Of a DNA stretch of 64,000 nt, positions 21,030 to 30,847 are shown piece after piece. The stretch lies in NCBI GenBank assembly GCA_036245525.1, contig BTPG01000004.1, forward strand, positions 17,743,412 through 17,807,411. The letters run 5' to 3'. The notes beneath the pieces are model-generated. The model was given only the letters and a program-made list of their open reading frames with translations, was not told the origin of the DNA and searched no databases. The DNA is from Semisulcospira habei (taxonomy: Eukaryota; Mollusca; Gastropoda; Semisulcospiridae). The number at the start of each line of letters is the position of its first letter. The stretch's first letter is position 1. A program made the position numbers and the translations under genes.

Positions 21030-21180
21030 TACAGTACTTCCTCAGCACGACACAAAAAGGCTATCGGGCTGACTGTCGACCGCAGTTGGCCAGCGCGCGG
21101 GCTGACTGCGACCGACAGTCAGCCCGATAGCCTTTTGCTGACTTGTTTTTAAAAAAAAACTCTGATTACTCACACTTCGT
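21030..21180. mobile_element. GC-rich palindrome, GGCTATCGGGCTGAC subfamily (copy 1)
   Basis: AAAAAGGCTATCGGGCTGAC pairs with GTCAGCCCGATAGCCTTTT. The flank TGACTTGTTTTTAAA..TGATTACTCAC matches the LINE insertion site at 22620-24150. Confidence 0.85.
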
Positions 21181-21184
21181 TCAT

Positions 21185-21248
21185 TTGTTCCACCCGCCGT
21201 GAGATGGCCTTAGTTGCCTGCTCGGCGTTAAACCCAAATAACTAACTC
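21185..21248 (+). repeat. SINE 3' tail fragment
   Basis: GCCGTGAGATGGCCTTAGTT, GCCTGCTCGGCGTTAAACCC and AAATAACTAACTC. Also inverted at 63118. Confidence 0.7.
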
Positions 21249-21295
21249 ATTTGTTCCACGATAACGGATCCAGGAGAGGCTGGTTATCCCGTTCA

Positions 21296-21475
21296 CTTGA
21301 CCCCTTCACGGCCAGTGGACGCAGACTGCGTCGTTAAAATCGTTAGGGCAATGTCAAATTCCCACAGGAACATGGATGCGCGGCAAAGTGGTTTCAGCAC
21401 TGAAGAGGCATAGATCCTCATGAGCCCCCCACAAAATTGCGGGGGCCCTTCTGAAGATCTATACCTCTTTATTGC
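21296..21475. mobile_element. AGAGGCATAGATCC palindrome MITE with GTGGACGCAG flank
   Basis: GACCCCTTCACGGCCAGTGG at the left. Hairpin AAGAGGCATAGATCCTCATG pairs with TCTGAAGATCTATACCTCTT. Confidence 0.78.
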
Positions 21476-21524
21476 ATGCAGTTCGAGGTGTTGTTCCAGT
21501 TGTTCTGGGCAGTGAAAGGTTCAG

Positions 21525-21618
21525 CACACTGTTGTGCTTGGTCTTTGCTTTTGAACCTTACGCTGCTTGAGCGTAAGCTCCAACTGCTCACAGACCAGCG
21601 GCACACACGCATAATGGT
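21525..21618. mobile_element. GGTCTGTGATTTTGGACC palindrome, diverged
   Basis: GCTTGGTCTTTGCTTTTGAA, CTTACGCTGCTTGAGCGTAAG centre, GCTCACAGACCAGCGG. Confidence 0.65.
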
Positions 21619-21784
21619 TCATTTCCCACGGGGAGTGCGATTTCCGGTTCTCCGTCCAGCACCCATGATTTTGCGATGGCTGCTCGCTTTCAGTAGTCTT
21701 CTGTGTCTGTTTTCGCTTCATTACATGTTGATACAGACTACACACACACTAGAGAATCGTTTACCACACAAGCACAGTTCCAAC

Positions 21785-21902
21785 TCAGTGGTGCGCCAAA
21801 GCCATCGGGCCGACGTCGGCCGCCGTTGGCCCGTGCACAGCCGTGCCGCGCTGGTCAACGGTGGCAGACGTCGGCCCGATGGCCTTTGCGCACTGGGGTA
21901 GT
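21785..21902. mobile_element. GC-rich palindrome, GGCCGACGTCGGCC family
   Basis: AGTGGTGCGCCAAAGCCATC pairs with GATGGCCTTTGCGCACTGG; inner CGTCGGCCGCCGTTGGCCCG arms. Confidence 0.82.
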
Positions 21903-21944
21903 TGTAATAGTAGGAGCTGTACCGGCGAAGTATCGTGTATCGAT

Positions 21945-22090
21945 TCAATAGACGTGTTTCGACGAAAACAGCGGATTAAAAGTCCGGCCAAAGCGGTGCG
22001 ATGTCACATGTTTGTCCGGGCTTTTAAGGTAATCCGCCACTGCTTGCTTCAAAGCACGCGCAGTTTCTTACCTACTTCTGAAATCGTCCG
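21945..22090. mobile_element. CGAAAACAGCGGATTAAAAG inverted element
   Basis: ACGAAAACAGCGGATTAAAA and GGGCTTTTAAGGTAATCCGC are inverted around CGATGTCACATGTTTGTCC; relative of 54620. Confidence 0.65.
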
Positions 22091-22236
22091 ATGTATTTTG
22101 CTTAACAAATGTTAAAAAGCTCTTCAATAAAGTAGTACATAGGATGCTCATGTGCTTTCGATTTCGCAAAGATTCTTTCTTTAGTGGTCTGTTACACACT
22201 ACTGCGGCAGATGTGTGCCGCTACAAACAACTTCTG

Positions 22237-22456
22237 AGTAGTGTGCCTCCTGTTTCGAACACTAAGTAACTTTGTACTGTAGAACATTTTGGTGGTCTTT
22301 TATAGAACAAACCTGGCATACAAGACGCGTCAGAAAGAGGGTTACAAATTACGTCATTAGTCGCTACAAGGGTTTTTTTTTTGTAGCTCGGTCAAGTGGT
22401 ACAGTTTCCACTAAAGGGACTGATTGGTCGTGTGACGTAGGAATGAAAACACTATA
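22237..22456 (+). repeat. Direct repeat, left copy
   Basis: About 220 bp shared with 24400-24637: AGTAGTGTGCCTCCTGTTTC, AAGACGCGTCAGAAAGAGGG, CATTAGTCGCTACAAG, GTGGTACAGTTT and GATTGGTCGTGTGACGTAG. Confidence 0.85.
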
Positions 22457-22471
22457 AGTTATTGAGTGGGC

Positions 22472-22529
22472 GCAGGGGCTTGCTACACGGACCCTTGTAG
22501 GTCTAAGGGAGGTCAAAGGAACCATTGTA
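22472..22529. repeat. Inverted repeat, left arm
   Basis: Complement of 24165-24224 (GCAGGGGCTTGCTACACGGA ... GGTCAAAGGAACCATTGTA). With the palindrome at 22533 it forms one element into which the LINE inserted. Confidence 0.8.
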
Positions 22530-22532
22530 ACT

Positions 22533-22628
22533 GAGGAAGTACGACACAAAAGGCTATCGGGCTGACCGTCGGCCGCAGTCGGCCCGCGCGCGAACTGCGG
22601 CCGACAGTCAGCCCTATAGCTTTTTGCT
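22533..22628. mobile_element. GC-rich palindrome, GGCTATCGGGCTGAC subfamily (copy 2)
   Basis: ACAAAAGGCTATCGGGCTGA pairs with CAGCCCTATAGCTTTTT. Interrupted on its right flank by the LINE at 22638. Confidence 0.85.
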
Positions 22629-22637
22629 GACATGTTT

Positions 22638-24116
22638 CTCTCTCTCTCTCTCTTGGCTTGACTTCGCGAACGAAGATTTTATAGGAGTTGCCCACGACGT
22701 CTGCAGGCTTGTTCGTGGCTGCGGAGGCCAATCCGGGACAGGCAGGTTCGACCGCAGTGGCTGCAGGGGGAGGTATGGCCAGGGTTCTGAGTTGCGGCAT
22801 CTCTGTTTTTTCTCCTGAGCCGCTTGTCTTTAAGGCTAGCTCTGCGAGAGTCCTCAAAGGAGACAGCTGCCTTGTAGATGGTGGAGCGCCAGGTGTCACG
22901 GTCCACAGCAAGCGAAGACCACTGGTGGTGGTTGATTTGGCAGGCACTAAGTGACTTCTTGAGACAGTCTTTGTATCTCTTCTTTGGTGCCCCTCTGTCA
23001 CGGTGTCCAGTAGCAAGCTCGCCGAACAGGGTGATCTTTGGTAGGCGATGATCCTCCATCCTGGAGACATGCCCCGCCCAACGGAGCTGTGTCCGCAGCA
23101 GCAAAGCCTCGATGCTCACAGTTTCAGCCTGTTCAAGGACCTCGACGTTGGTGACATACCCAGTGAATGCCCAGGATGGTACGCAGGCAGCGCTGGTGGA
23201 AGCGTTCGAGGAGTCGTAGTTGGCTACGGTAGAGGGCCCAGGACTCGGAACCATACAGCAGGGTGGTGAGGACCACAGCTCTGTGCACGCTGATCTTGGT
23301 GCCTGTTTTCAGCTGTTGATTGTGCCACACCCGCTTGAAAAGTCGCCCGAAAGCGCTGTTCGCTTTTGCCAGCCTGCTGTCAAGCTCCTTGTCCAGCTTG
23401 GCGTCCGACGTGATAATGCAGCCAAGGTAAGTAAACTGGTGCACTGACTTTAGTTCAGACTCGCCAATGGTGATGTGAGGAGGGCGATACACTGTCTTGG
23501 GTGCCGGCTGATGGAGGACCTCTGTCCTTTTCAGACTGACCTCGAGTCCAAAGAGCTGGGCAGCGTCTGCGAAGCAGGACGTGATGCGCTGCAGGGCTCT
23601 CTCTGTGTGTGCAACGAGGGCAGGGTCATCAGCAAAAAGCAGCTCACGAATCAGTTGGTCTAGGGTTTTCGTGTGGGCCTGCAGTCGTCTGAGGTTGAAC
23701 AGGCTGCCATCGAGACGATACCTGATGTACACTGCATCGTCATCATCGAGGTCCACTGTGGCCTGCTTCAACATCATGCTAAAAAAGATGGTGAAGAGGG
23801 TCGGTGCCAGCACGCAGCCCTGCTTTACGCCGTTGAGAATAGAGAATGGTTCTGAGAGGTCATTGTTGAGTCTGACCTGGCCTTGCTGGTCCTCGTGTAG
23901 CTGGACAATCATGCTGAGGAACTTTGGGGGACAGCCAAGTCGCTCCAGGATCTGCCACATGCCTTGCCTGCTCACAGTGTCGAACGCTTTTGTTAGGTCG
24001 ACAAATGTTACGTACAGCCCTTTGTTCTGCTCGCGGCACTTCTCCTGAAGCTGTCTCAGCACAAAGACCATATCGGTGGTGCTCCTGTTTGCTCTGAAGC
24101 CACACTGGCCCTCTGG
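22638..24116 (-). pseudogene. 5'-truncated copy of the same LINE
   Basis: Corresponds to 29412-30892 of the fuller copy, from the GQCGF motif region to the (AG)n tail, which lies at its left end (TC run 22638-22652). The RT frame is broken near 23160 by a 5-base loss just after GIHW, and FADDA has become FADDP. It retains six bases missing from the full-length copy. A 9-bp target duplication, GACATGTTT, brackets it at 22629-22637 and 24117-24125. Confidence 0.9.
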
Positions 24117-24164
24117 GACATGTTTAAAGAACTTTGATTACTCACCCAGCTTCGGCCTTCGGGG

Positions 24165-24224
24165 TACAATGGTTCCTTTGACCTCCCGAAGGCCAACAAG
24201 GGTCCGTGCCGAGCAAGCCCCTGC
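24165..24224. repeat. Inverted repeat, right arm
   Basis: TACAATGGTTCCTTTGACCT ... AGCAAGCCCCTGC, complement of 22472-22529. Confidence 0.8.
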
Positions 24225-24399
24225 TGCCAATAACGTATTTGTTTTCATTCTTCCACTATTTTCGGAAAAGAAATCAAGAAGAAATCTTCCGACCTGGATA
24301 GTCACGCTAGACATGACTGACGTAAAAGGAATATACATTTATACATAACAGATTTAAGACGTAATTTAAAATCTGTCAGGAGTTGACGTTGCCGTCTCC

Positions 24400-24637
24400 A
24401 GTAGTGTGCCTGTTGTTTCAAACAACACTTCAGTAATAAGTTTGTACTTTAGAACTTTCTGGTGATCTTTTATTGAAAAAAAAAAAAAACTGGCATCCAA
24501 GACGCGTCAGAAAGAGGGCTAAAAAAAAAAAAAAAAAAAAAAGGCCGCCATTAGTCGCTACAAGAGTTTTGTAGCTCGGTCATGTGGTACAGTTTGCACT
24601 AAAGAGATTGGTCGTGTGACGTAGTGGTGAAAACAAG
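24400..24637 (+). repeat. Direct repeat, right copy
   Basis: Second copy of 22237-22456, with poly-A insertions at 24477-24490 and 24522-24541. Confidence 0.85.
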
Positions 24638-24843
24638 ACATGTCGCATTGGCTGCTGACACTAATAATTTGTCTCTGAACTGTATGTTCATTGTACGAAA
24701 GAATTTCACAAAATAAAGTCTTATAGAGGTCAGAGAGACCGAGGCAGAGACAGGGAGACAGAGAGACTGGGAGAGACAGAGACGGAACATGATACCTCTT
24801 GGAAAAGACAAAAGGGCCTGACAGGTCAAGTGAACAATAAGGT

Positions 24844-25061
24844 TTTACTCATTCAGCCCCGACACACCACAGCAAGACATGGGTCGAGCATGATAGTTCG
24901 AGGGTAGTGCCAGAATAGCTTGGCGCCCATAGGCGCCAAGTTATTCTGACACCACTCTTGAACTATCATGCTCGATCTGTGTCTAGAACTGTAACACAGT
25001 CCTTCAGAGCCTGGACAACTTCAAAATTTGGGGATTTTGGTCATGGGGCAGAATGTGTTAA
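24844..25061. mobile_element. TTAA palindrome MITE, family B
   Basis: Left end TTTACTCATTCAGCCCC (TTAA mutated), right end GGGGCAGAATGTGTTAA. Central arm mismatches indicate age. Confidence 0.87.
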
Positions 25062-25275
25062 GATTTCACTTGTAATTTCACAGTTTATAAACTAGTGTCG
25101 ACAGCAAGACGTTGTACCCGACACTTCCGGAAATCACACCAGATTTAATTTCCCGTGCGCACCTTTCAATTAATCACAAGTCTTACAAAAGGCATCCGTT
25201 ACTTGTCGTCGCTGACGTAATTCAGTAAACTACTATAGTCTTATAACAGAGTCGCACAAACTAGGGTTGAATATT

Positions 25276-25332
25276 AACCCTTTGCGTGTCGGTAAAGTTT
25301 TTGTCGCAATGATTCCGACAGCAAAGGGTTAA
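25276..25332. mobile_element. TTAACCCTTTG palindrome, short
   Basis: TTAACCCTTTGCGTGTCGG to CCGACAGCAAAGGGTTAA; the central arms are almost gone. Confidence 0.72.
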
Positions 25333-25786
25333 AACACTTCCTCAGAGTACCCAACTATACACTTAGTCAAGGTAATATTTCACTTATAACAACTTAGGAT
25401 GTAACATAGGAAGTTGTGTCCCCTGGCGTTTTGCTTTGGGAGTTTACTGTACCATATACAAAACAAAACAAACAACAAAAAAACAACACCAAAAATTCCA
25501 ATTGCTTTGAATGAGCCCCCGCGCGCGCGGTAACAAGCACGTGTACAAGTACAACACGCACGTGACGGATGCCTTTGAAGTCATACAATACTGATGCGTA
25601 AAATACAAACTGAAGCAGGCTGTGAAAGCAAGCCTCCTTCACCATTGGCACCCCCAGCCTCCGCCCCCTTCCCTCTCCTCTTACCTTTCCCTCTCATGTT
25701 GCACGGCCCGTCATGGTGAGAGGTTTTCGAACACAAACTGTGTGTGCGACAGAGATCTGTGATGTTGGACCTGGCGGCCGCGACGC

Positions 25787-25794
25787 CGTGTGTG

Positions 25795-25838
<44 letters not shown>

Positions 25839-25859
25839 GGTACGTGCGTGCGCGCGCGC

Positions 25860-25942
<83 letters not shown>
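25787..25942. repeat. (GT)n microsatellite
   Basis: GT array with an internal TGCGTGCGCGCGCGCGAG segment at 25843-25862. Confidence 0.98.
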
Positions 25943-25944
<2 letters not shown>

Positions 25945-26050
25945 CACGTGCGATGCGAAAGTGAGTCTATTTTTTGTCCAGTGATGGTCTGTCCGTCGTC
26001 CGTCGTCTGTGCCGACAACTTTAACTTTGGCATTTTCTCGGAGGCTAGTC
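25943..26050 (+). repeat. Interspersed CTCAC..AAAGTGAGT repeat, copy 1
   Basis: CTCACGTGCGATGCGAAAGT, GTCCGTCGTCCGTCGTC and AACTTTAACTTTGGCATTTTC. Copy 2 starts at 26230; further text at 26310-26480 resembles 30900-31200. Confidence 0.75.
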
Positions 26051-26062
26051 AAGCCTGTTAGA

Positions 26063-26198
26063 TTTGAATCTAACAGATTTTACCAGTACAAACCAACATC
26101 CTTGGAGAGATCATTTAAATATGACCTTCTCACAGAGCACGACCTTGACGTCACCATTGATCTCATCAACCCAGACACTTACAAGATTGATCCTAATG
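26063..26198 (+). CDS. PAF1: PAF1 (RNA polymerase II-associated factor 1) internal exon
   Basis: The reading [16 protein letters not shown]...[25 protein letters not shown] closely matches the conserved N-terminal region of animal PAF1 (human has NRFVQYKATSLE and [19 protein letters not shown]). PAF1 is the scaffold of the PAF complex, which travels with RNA polymerase II and supports elongation and histone modification in the nucleus. The 3' end is a donor, AATG|gtttgt, phase 1, where homology stops. The 5' border is uncertain: an acceptor at taacag| (exon from 26077) or further left at gctag| (from 26049); homology appears to extend to the Phe codon at 26063. No other PAF1 exon was found within the window. 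Two copies of one interspersed repeat (25943-26050 and 26230-26330) flank it, so it could be a real exon in long introns or a stranded fragment. Confidence 0.85.
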
Positions 26199-26229
26199 GT
26201 TTGTAATACTCACACACACTTTTTATCCA

Positions 26230-26480
26230 TTGTTGGCTCACCTGCAACAGCAAAGTGAGTATGTAATCCATGGGCCAGTGGTTGTCCATGGTAAAACTTT
26301 AACTTTGGCATTTTCTGGGATTGAACAACACATACCAGTTTAGTGACCTGAGGTCAAGGTCACAGGTCCAGAAATAGGTAAAAAAAAATAGCCATATTTT
26401 GACATAAACTGTCTCATCTCAAATACTACATGTATTTTCAACTTCAAACCCAAACTTGGTACAGTTGAACCCCCATTGAA
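26230..26480 (+). repeat. Interspersed CTCAC..AAAGTGAGT repeat, copy 2
   Basis: GGCTCACCTGCAACAGCAAA, AACTTTAACTTTGGCATTTT, GTCAAGGTCACAGGTCCAGA and CAAATACTACATGTATTTTC. A similar GGTCA-rich stretch follows the LINE (30960-31200). Confidence 0.75.
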
Positions 26481-26785
26481 GGGTCACCCTTGTTTCCAAA
26501 CAAAAGTGGCCGCAAACAGCAGGTGACCATTCACGTTAGGTGTGATGGAAACTCGGACCTAGGCGTGTTTGTAACACTCGGATAGAAACATATGGATGTG
26601 TTATCACTGTTTGCACCAAAACTTGACCTCTTCATCTCCATCGACCTCTTCATGCTTTTGTAAAGGGTGAGACATGTACTAGTACTACTAGTGACGCCGA
26701 TGTTTTGTTTTCTTCATTGATGAAAGAAAATAACTGAAATTGTGTTTGTGTATACCTGTATACAAGGGAGACTTGTGTTCTTGTC

Positions 26786-26946
26786 TTAACCCATATCTTT
26801 CGGAAGACACCAGTGTGTGAAATAAGTTTGACTAAAACTGTTCAAGGGTAGTGCCAGAAGAGATTGGCGCCTCTAGGCGCCAAACTCTTCTGGCACCACC
26901 CTTGAACTAAAGCCATTGGTCTATATCCGTATCTGTCAGTACTGTA
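26786..26946. mobile_element. TTAA palindrome MITE, family D, cut by the LINE
   Basis: TTAACCCATATCTTTCGG at the left. Arms read AGAAGAGATTGG and CCAAACTCTTCT, another paired change. The right third after GTACTGTAA is missing where the LINE 5' end begins. Confidence 0.83.
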
Positions 26947-27623
26947 AAGTGGGCAGTGGGCAGATGTTCACATCTGCACGGGACATAGACGACCCCGCCC
27001 TCCACGAGTCGCCTGCTGCCTTGCAGGCCTGGCCGCTTGGCTGCGGAAAGGCTAAGGGAGGAAACCCCTGACATCAAAGCCCCCGTGTCTCCGGGGAAGG
27101 CTTTTGAGCCAGAGACTAGGACAAGGACAGTCTGATATAAAACCTACGACCCGAGGACCTCGATGCCATCGTCCCAGCTTGCTAGGCCATGGCAGATGAA
27201 CCAAGGGTTTAAAGGGTGGGGCCAGTACTGCGCAAACTGCACTCCACCAAAAAGCTCCACCGCGCAGGCTTTAGGAAACGTCCACGGACCATGACACTGA
27301 CCATTCCAAGTCCTGTAGCGACGGGCGAGGGGCGAAACGGCAGGTGAAAGATGTCACTGGAAGCCGCAGTCTCAAACCTGCATGCAGGCGGTTCAGGATA
27401 TTGGTCGCCTGATGTTGACCTGGGGATGACAACATCACTCGGCACACCCTGAACGACCAAGCAGCCTTCTCTAGGGACAGCACTGCTTGCTCCACACGGA
27501 GAGGGGCCTAGAAAAGGTGGCCTAACCAAAGCTCGTCCCCTCGCAACCCCAGTTGGCTAGCCGCGGTCAACGGGCATCTTCTCCTGCGGTCAAAAAACAA
27601 GAAAGAATAACGGATCCACTCTC

Positions 27624-28724
27624 ATGACGACCACGACCGGACTCAACGTAGCATGCTGGAACGTCCGAACCATGCTCGACAAAGCAGACAGCGGACGCCC
27701 TGAACGTCGCTCCGCCCTCATTGCCCATGAATTGCGGAGGTTAAACATCGACATCGCCGCGCTCAGCGAAGTACGCCTTCCGGACGAAGGCAGCCTCCAA
27801 GAACTTGGTGCTGGGTACACCCTCTACTGGTCAGGCAGGCCTGCATCAGAAAGACGGCTTTCAGGCGTGGGTTTCATGGTCAAGACATCCATTGCGACTA
27901 AGCTGGAAAACCTACCAACGGGCCACTCAGACCGCATCATGTCCATGCGCCTCCCACTGAGACACCAGCAGCACGTCACCCTTCTCAGTGTGTACTCCCC
28001 AACCCTCCTGGCAGAGCCTGCTGAAAAGGACAAGTTTTACACTGACCTGGGCAGCCTCCTACAGAGTACCCCTGCAGACGACAAAGTCATCATCCTTGGC
28101 GACTTCAACGCCAGAGTGGGCCAGGACTCTGAAGCCTGGAAAGGAATTCTCGGCAAGCATGGCGTGGGGAACTGCAATGACAATGGCCGCCTACTGTTGG
28201 AGTTCTGTGCGGAGCAGCAACTGGTCATCACCAACACTACTTTTCAGCAAAAGGACAGTCGAAAGACCACCTGGATGCATCCTCGCTCCAAACACTGGCA
28301 CCTTATCGACTATGTCCTAGTGCGTCAGAGGGACCGCAGTGACGTCCTCCTCACCAGAGTGATGCCCAGCGCAGAGTGCCACACTGACCACCGCCTTGTC
28401 CGCTGCAAACTCAGGCTCCACTTCAAGCCAAAACCCAAGAAATGGGGGCCCCCCAAGAAAAAGCTTGACGTTGCCAGCCTTCAGCGTGACGATGTGAAAG
28501 CTGCCTTTCAGACAGATTTACAGCGCAGGCTCAAAGCCTCAGCGGACCCAGTAGACTCCTCCCCTGAAACACTTTGGGAACAACTGAAAACTGCTATTGC
28601 AAAATCCTCTGCAGAAGTCTTGGGTTTCGCCAGAAAGAAGAACAAAGACTGGTTTGACGAAAACGATGTAGAGATCCAGGAACACCTAGCAAAAAAAAAA
28701 GAGCCGCCCATCAGGCCCACCTAG
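27624..28724 (+). CDS. LINE apurinic endonuclease domain (5' part of ORF)
   Basis: 366 codons. All the exonuclease-endonuclease-phosphatase motifs are visible: CWNVRTMLD at the N-terminus, ALSEVRL (catalytic Glu), VYSPT, ILGDFNARVG (Asp/Asn), HLIDYVLV (Asp) and TDHRLV (His). It nicks target DNA to prime reverse transcription. The frame ends at a TAG shortly after a run of ten A (28691-28700), just where the RT frame begins. One base fewer-than-expected in that run (or two extra) accounts for the break, so EN and RT were probably one protein. Confidence 0.85.
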   Translation: MTTTTGLNVACWNVRTMLDKADSGRPERRSALIAHELRRLNIDIAALSEVRLPDEGSLQELGAGYTLYWSGRPASERRLSGVGFMVKTSIATKLENLPTGHSDRIMSMRLPLRHQQHVTLLSVYSPTLLAEPAEKDKFYTDLGSLLQSTPADDKVIILGDFNARVGQDSEAWKGILGKHGVGNCNDNGRLLLEFCAEQQLVITNTTFQQKDSRKTTWMHPRSKHWHLIDYVLVRQRDRSDVLLTRVMPSAECHTDHRLVRCKLRLHFKPKPKKWGPPKKKLDVASLQRDDVKAAFQTDLQRRLKASADPVDSSPETLWEQLKTAIAKSSAEVLGFARKKNKDWFDENDVEIQEHLAKKKEPPIRPT

Positions 28725-28741
28725 CCCAGCCTTCCTGCCCT

Positions 28742-30847
28742 GTGAAGAAGTCTGCCTTCCGCCTCGTCTGCAGCAGTCTCCAGCGCAAGCTCAGAGATCT
28801 CCAGAATGAGTGGTGGACCAGACTTGCACAGAGGACCCAGCTTTGTGCTGACAATGGTGACTACAGGGGCTTCTACGAAGCACTGAAAGCAGTGTATGGC
28901 CCCAGGCACCTGGTACAAAGTCCCCTGCGAAGCGCGAATGGCCAGGCACTCCTCACAGATAATACCTCCATCTTGAACCGCTGGTCGGAATACTTTCAGA
29001 GCCTCTTCAGCGCTGAGCGCACTGTTCAAGAAGCAGTCGTCCTACAAATCCCACACCTCCCAGTAAAGGTTGAATTGGACGAACCGCCCACCGCTGAAGA
29101 GACCCTCACAGCCATCCACCAGCTCAAGAGTGGCAAAGCAGCAGGCATTGATGGAATACCGCCAGAGATCTGGAAACATGGAGGCACAGCACTGCACAAC
29201 AAGCTCCATGACCTCTTTCTCTGCTGCTGGGAGGAAGGAACACTACCAAAAGATCTCCGTGATGCAGTCGTTATCACCCTGTACAAGAACAAAGGCGAGA
29301 AGTCTGACTGTTCCAACTATCGGGGAATTACCCTGCTGTCCATTGCTGGGAAAATCCTTGCAAGGCTGCTCCTGAATCGGCTGGTACCTGCCATCGCTGA
29401 AGACCAACTCCCAGAGGGCCAGTGTGGCTTCAGAGCAAACAGGAGCACCACCGATATGGTCTTTGTGCTGAGACAGCTACAGGAGAAGTGCCGCGAGCAG
29501 AACAAAGGGCTGTACGTAACATTTGTCGACCTAACAAAAGCGTTCGACACTGTGAGCAGGCAAGGCATGTGGCAGATCCTGGAGCGACTTGGCTGTCCCC
29601 CAAAGTTCCTCAACATGATTGTCCAGCTACACGAGGACCAGCAAGGCCAGGTCAGACTCAACAATGATCTCTCAGAACCATTCCCTATTTTCAACGGCGT
29701 AAAGCAGGGCTGCGTGCTGGCACCGACCCTCTTCACCATCTTTTTTAGCATGAAGCAGGCCACAGTGGACCTCGATGATGACGATGCAGTGTACATCAGG
29801 TATCGTCTCGGTGGCAGCCTGTTCAACCTCAGACGACTGCAGGCCCACACGAAAACCCTAGACCAACTGATTCGTGAGCTGCTTTTTGCTGATGATGCTG
29901 CCCTCGTTGCACACACAGAGAGAGCCCTGCAGCGCATCACGTCCTGCTTCGCAGATGTTGCCCAGCTCTTTGGACTCGAGGTCAGTCTGAAAAAGACAGA
30001 GGTCCTCCATGAGCCGGCACCCAAGACAGTGTATCGCCCTCCTCACATCACCATTGGCGAGTCTGAACTAAAGTCAGTGCACCAGTTTACTTACCTTGGC
30101 TGCATTATCACGTCGGACGCCAAGCTGGACAAGGAGCTTGACAGCAGGCTGGCAAAAGCGAACAGCGCTTTCGGGCGACTTTTCAAGCGGGTGTGGCACA
30201 ATCAACAGCTGAAAACAGGCACCAAGATCAGCGTGTACAGAGCTGTGGTCCTCACCACCCTGCTGTATGGTTCCGAGTCCTGGGCCCTCTACCGCAGCCA
30301 ACTACGACTCCTCGAACGCTTCCACCAGCGCTGCCTGCGTACCATCCTGGGCATTCACTGGAGTGACTATGTCACCAACGTCGAGGTCCTTGAACAGGCT
30401 GAAACTGTGAGCATCGAGGCTTTGCTGCTGCGGACACAGCTCCGCTGGGCGGGGCATGTCTCCAGGATGGAGGATCATCGCCTACCAAAGATCACCCTGT
30501 TCGGCGAGCTTGCTACTGGACACCGTGACAGAGGGGCACCAAAGAAGAGATACAAAGACTGTCTCAAGAAGTCACTTAGTGCCTGCCAAATCGACCACCA
30601 CCAGTGGTCTTCGCTTGCTGCGGACCGTGACACCTGGCGCTCCACCATTTACAAGGCAGCTGTCTCCTTTGAGGACTCTCACAGAGCTAGCCTTAAGGAC
30701 AAGCGGCTCAGGAGAAAAAACAGAGATGCCGCAGCTCAGAACCCTGGCCATACCTTCCCCTGCAGCCACTGCGGTCGAACCTGCCTGTCTCGGATTGGCC
30801 TCCGCAGCCACGAACAAGCCTGCAGACGTCGTGGGCAACTCCTATAA
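28742..30847 (+). CDS. LINE reverse transcriptase (3' part of ORF)
   Basis: 701 codons. RT motifs in order: SGKAAGIDGIPPE, NYRGITLLSIAGK, GQCGFRANRSTTD, VTFVDLTKAFDT (catalytic Asp), GVKQGCVLAPTLF and LLFADDAALVAH (catalytic FADD). A late C-terminal Cys/His motif, CSHCGRTCLSRIGLRSHEQA, may bind nucleic acid. The frame is unbroken. It lacks two codons after FFSM near 29752, which the truncated copy keeps (SMMLKQA). Upstream reading continues in this frame from the A-run, so the Met at 28742 need not be the real start. Confidence 0.88.
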   Translation: MKKSAFRLVCSSLQRKLRDLQNEWWTRLAQRTQLCADNGDYRGFYEALKAVYGPRHLVQSPLRSANGQALLTDNTSILNRWSEYFQSLFSAERTVQEAVVLQIPHLPVKVELDEPPTAEETLTAIHQLKSGKAAGIDGIPPEIWKHGGTALHNKLHDLFLCCWEEGTLPKDLRDAVVITLYKNKGEKSDCSNYRGITLLSIAGKILARLLLNRLVPAIAEDQLPEGQCGFRANRSTTDMVFVLRQLQEKCREQNKGLYVTFVDLTKAFDTVSRQGMWQILERLGCPPKFLNMIVQLHEDQQGQVRLNNDLSEPFPIFNGVKQGCVLAPTLFTIFFSMKQATVDLDDDDAVYIRYRLGGSLFNLRRLQAHTKTLDQLIRELLFADDAALVAHTERALQRITSCFADVAQLFGLEVSLKKTEVLHEPAPKTVYRPPHITIGESELKSVHQFTYLGCIITSDAKLDKELDSRLAKANSAFGRLFKRVWHNQQLKTGTKISVYRAVVLTTLLYGSESWALYRSQLRLLERFHQRCLRTILGIHWSDYVTNVEVLEQAETVSIEALLLRTQLRWAGHVSRMEDHRLPKITLFGELATGHRDRGAPKKRYKDCLKKSLSACQIDHHQWSSLAADRDTWRSTIYKAAVSFEDSHRASLKDKRLRRKNRDAAAQNPGHTFPCSHCGRTCLSRIGLRSHEQACRRRGQLL

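Noticed and set aside
22513..23070. 185-codon minus-strand frame, and its partner 30456-30968 on the plus strand
   Set aside because: Alternative frame of the LINE reverse transcriptase; the real frame carries the RT motifs.
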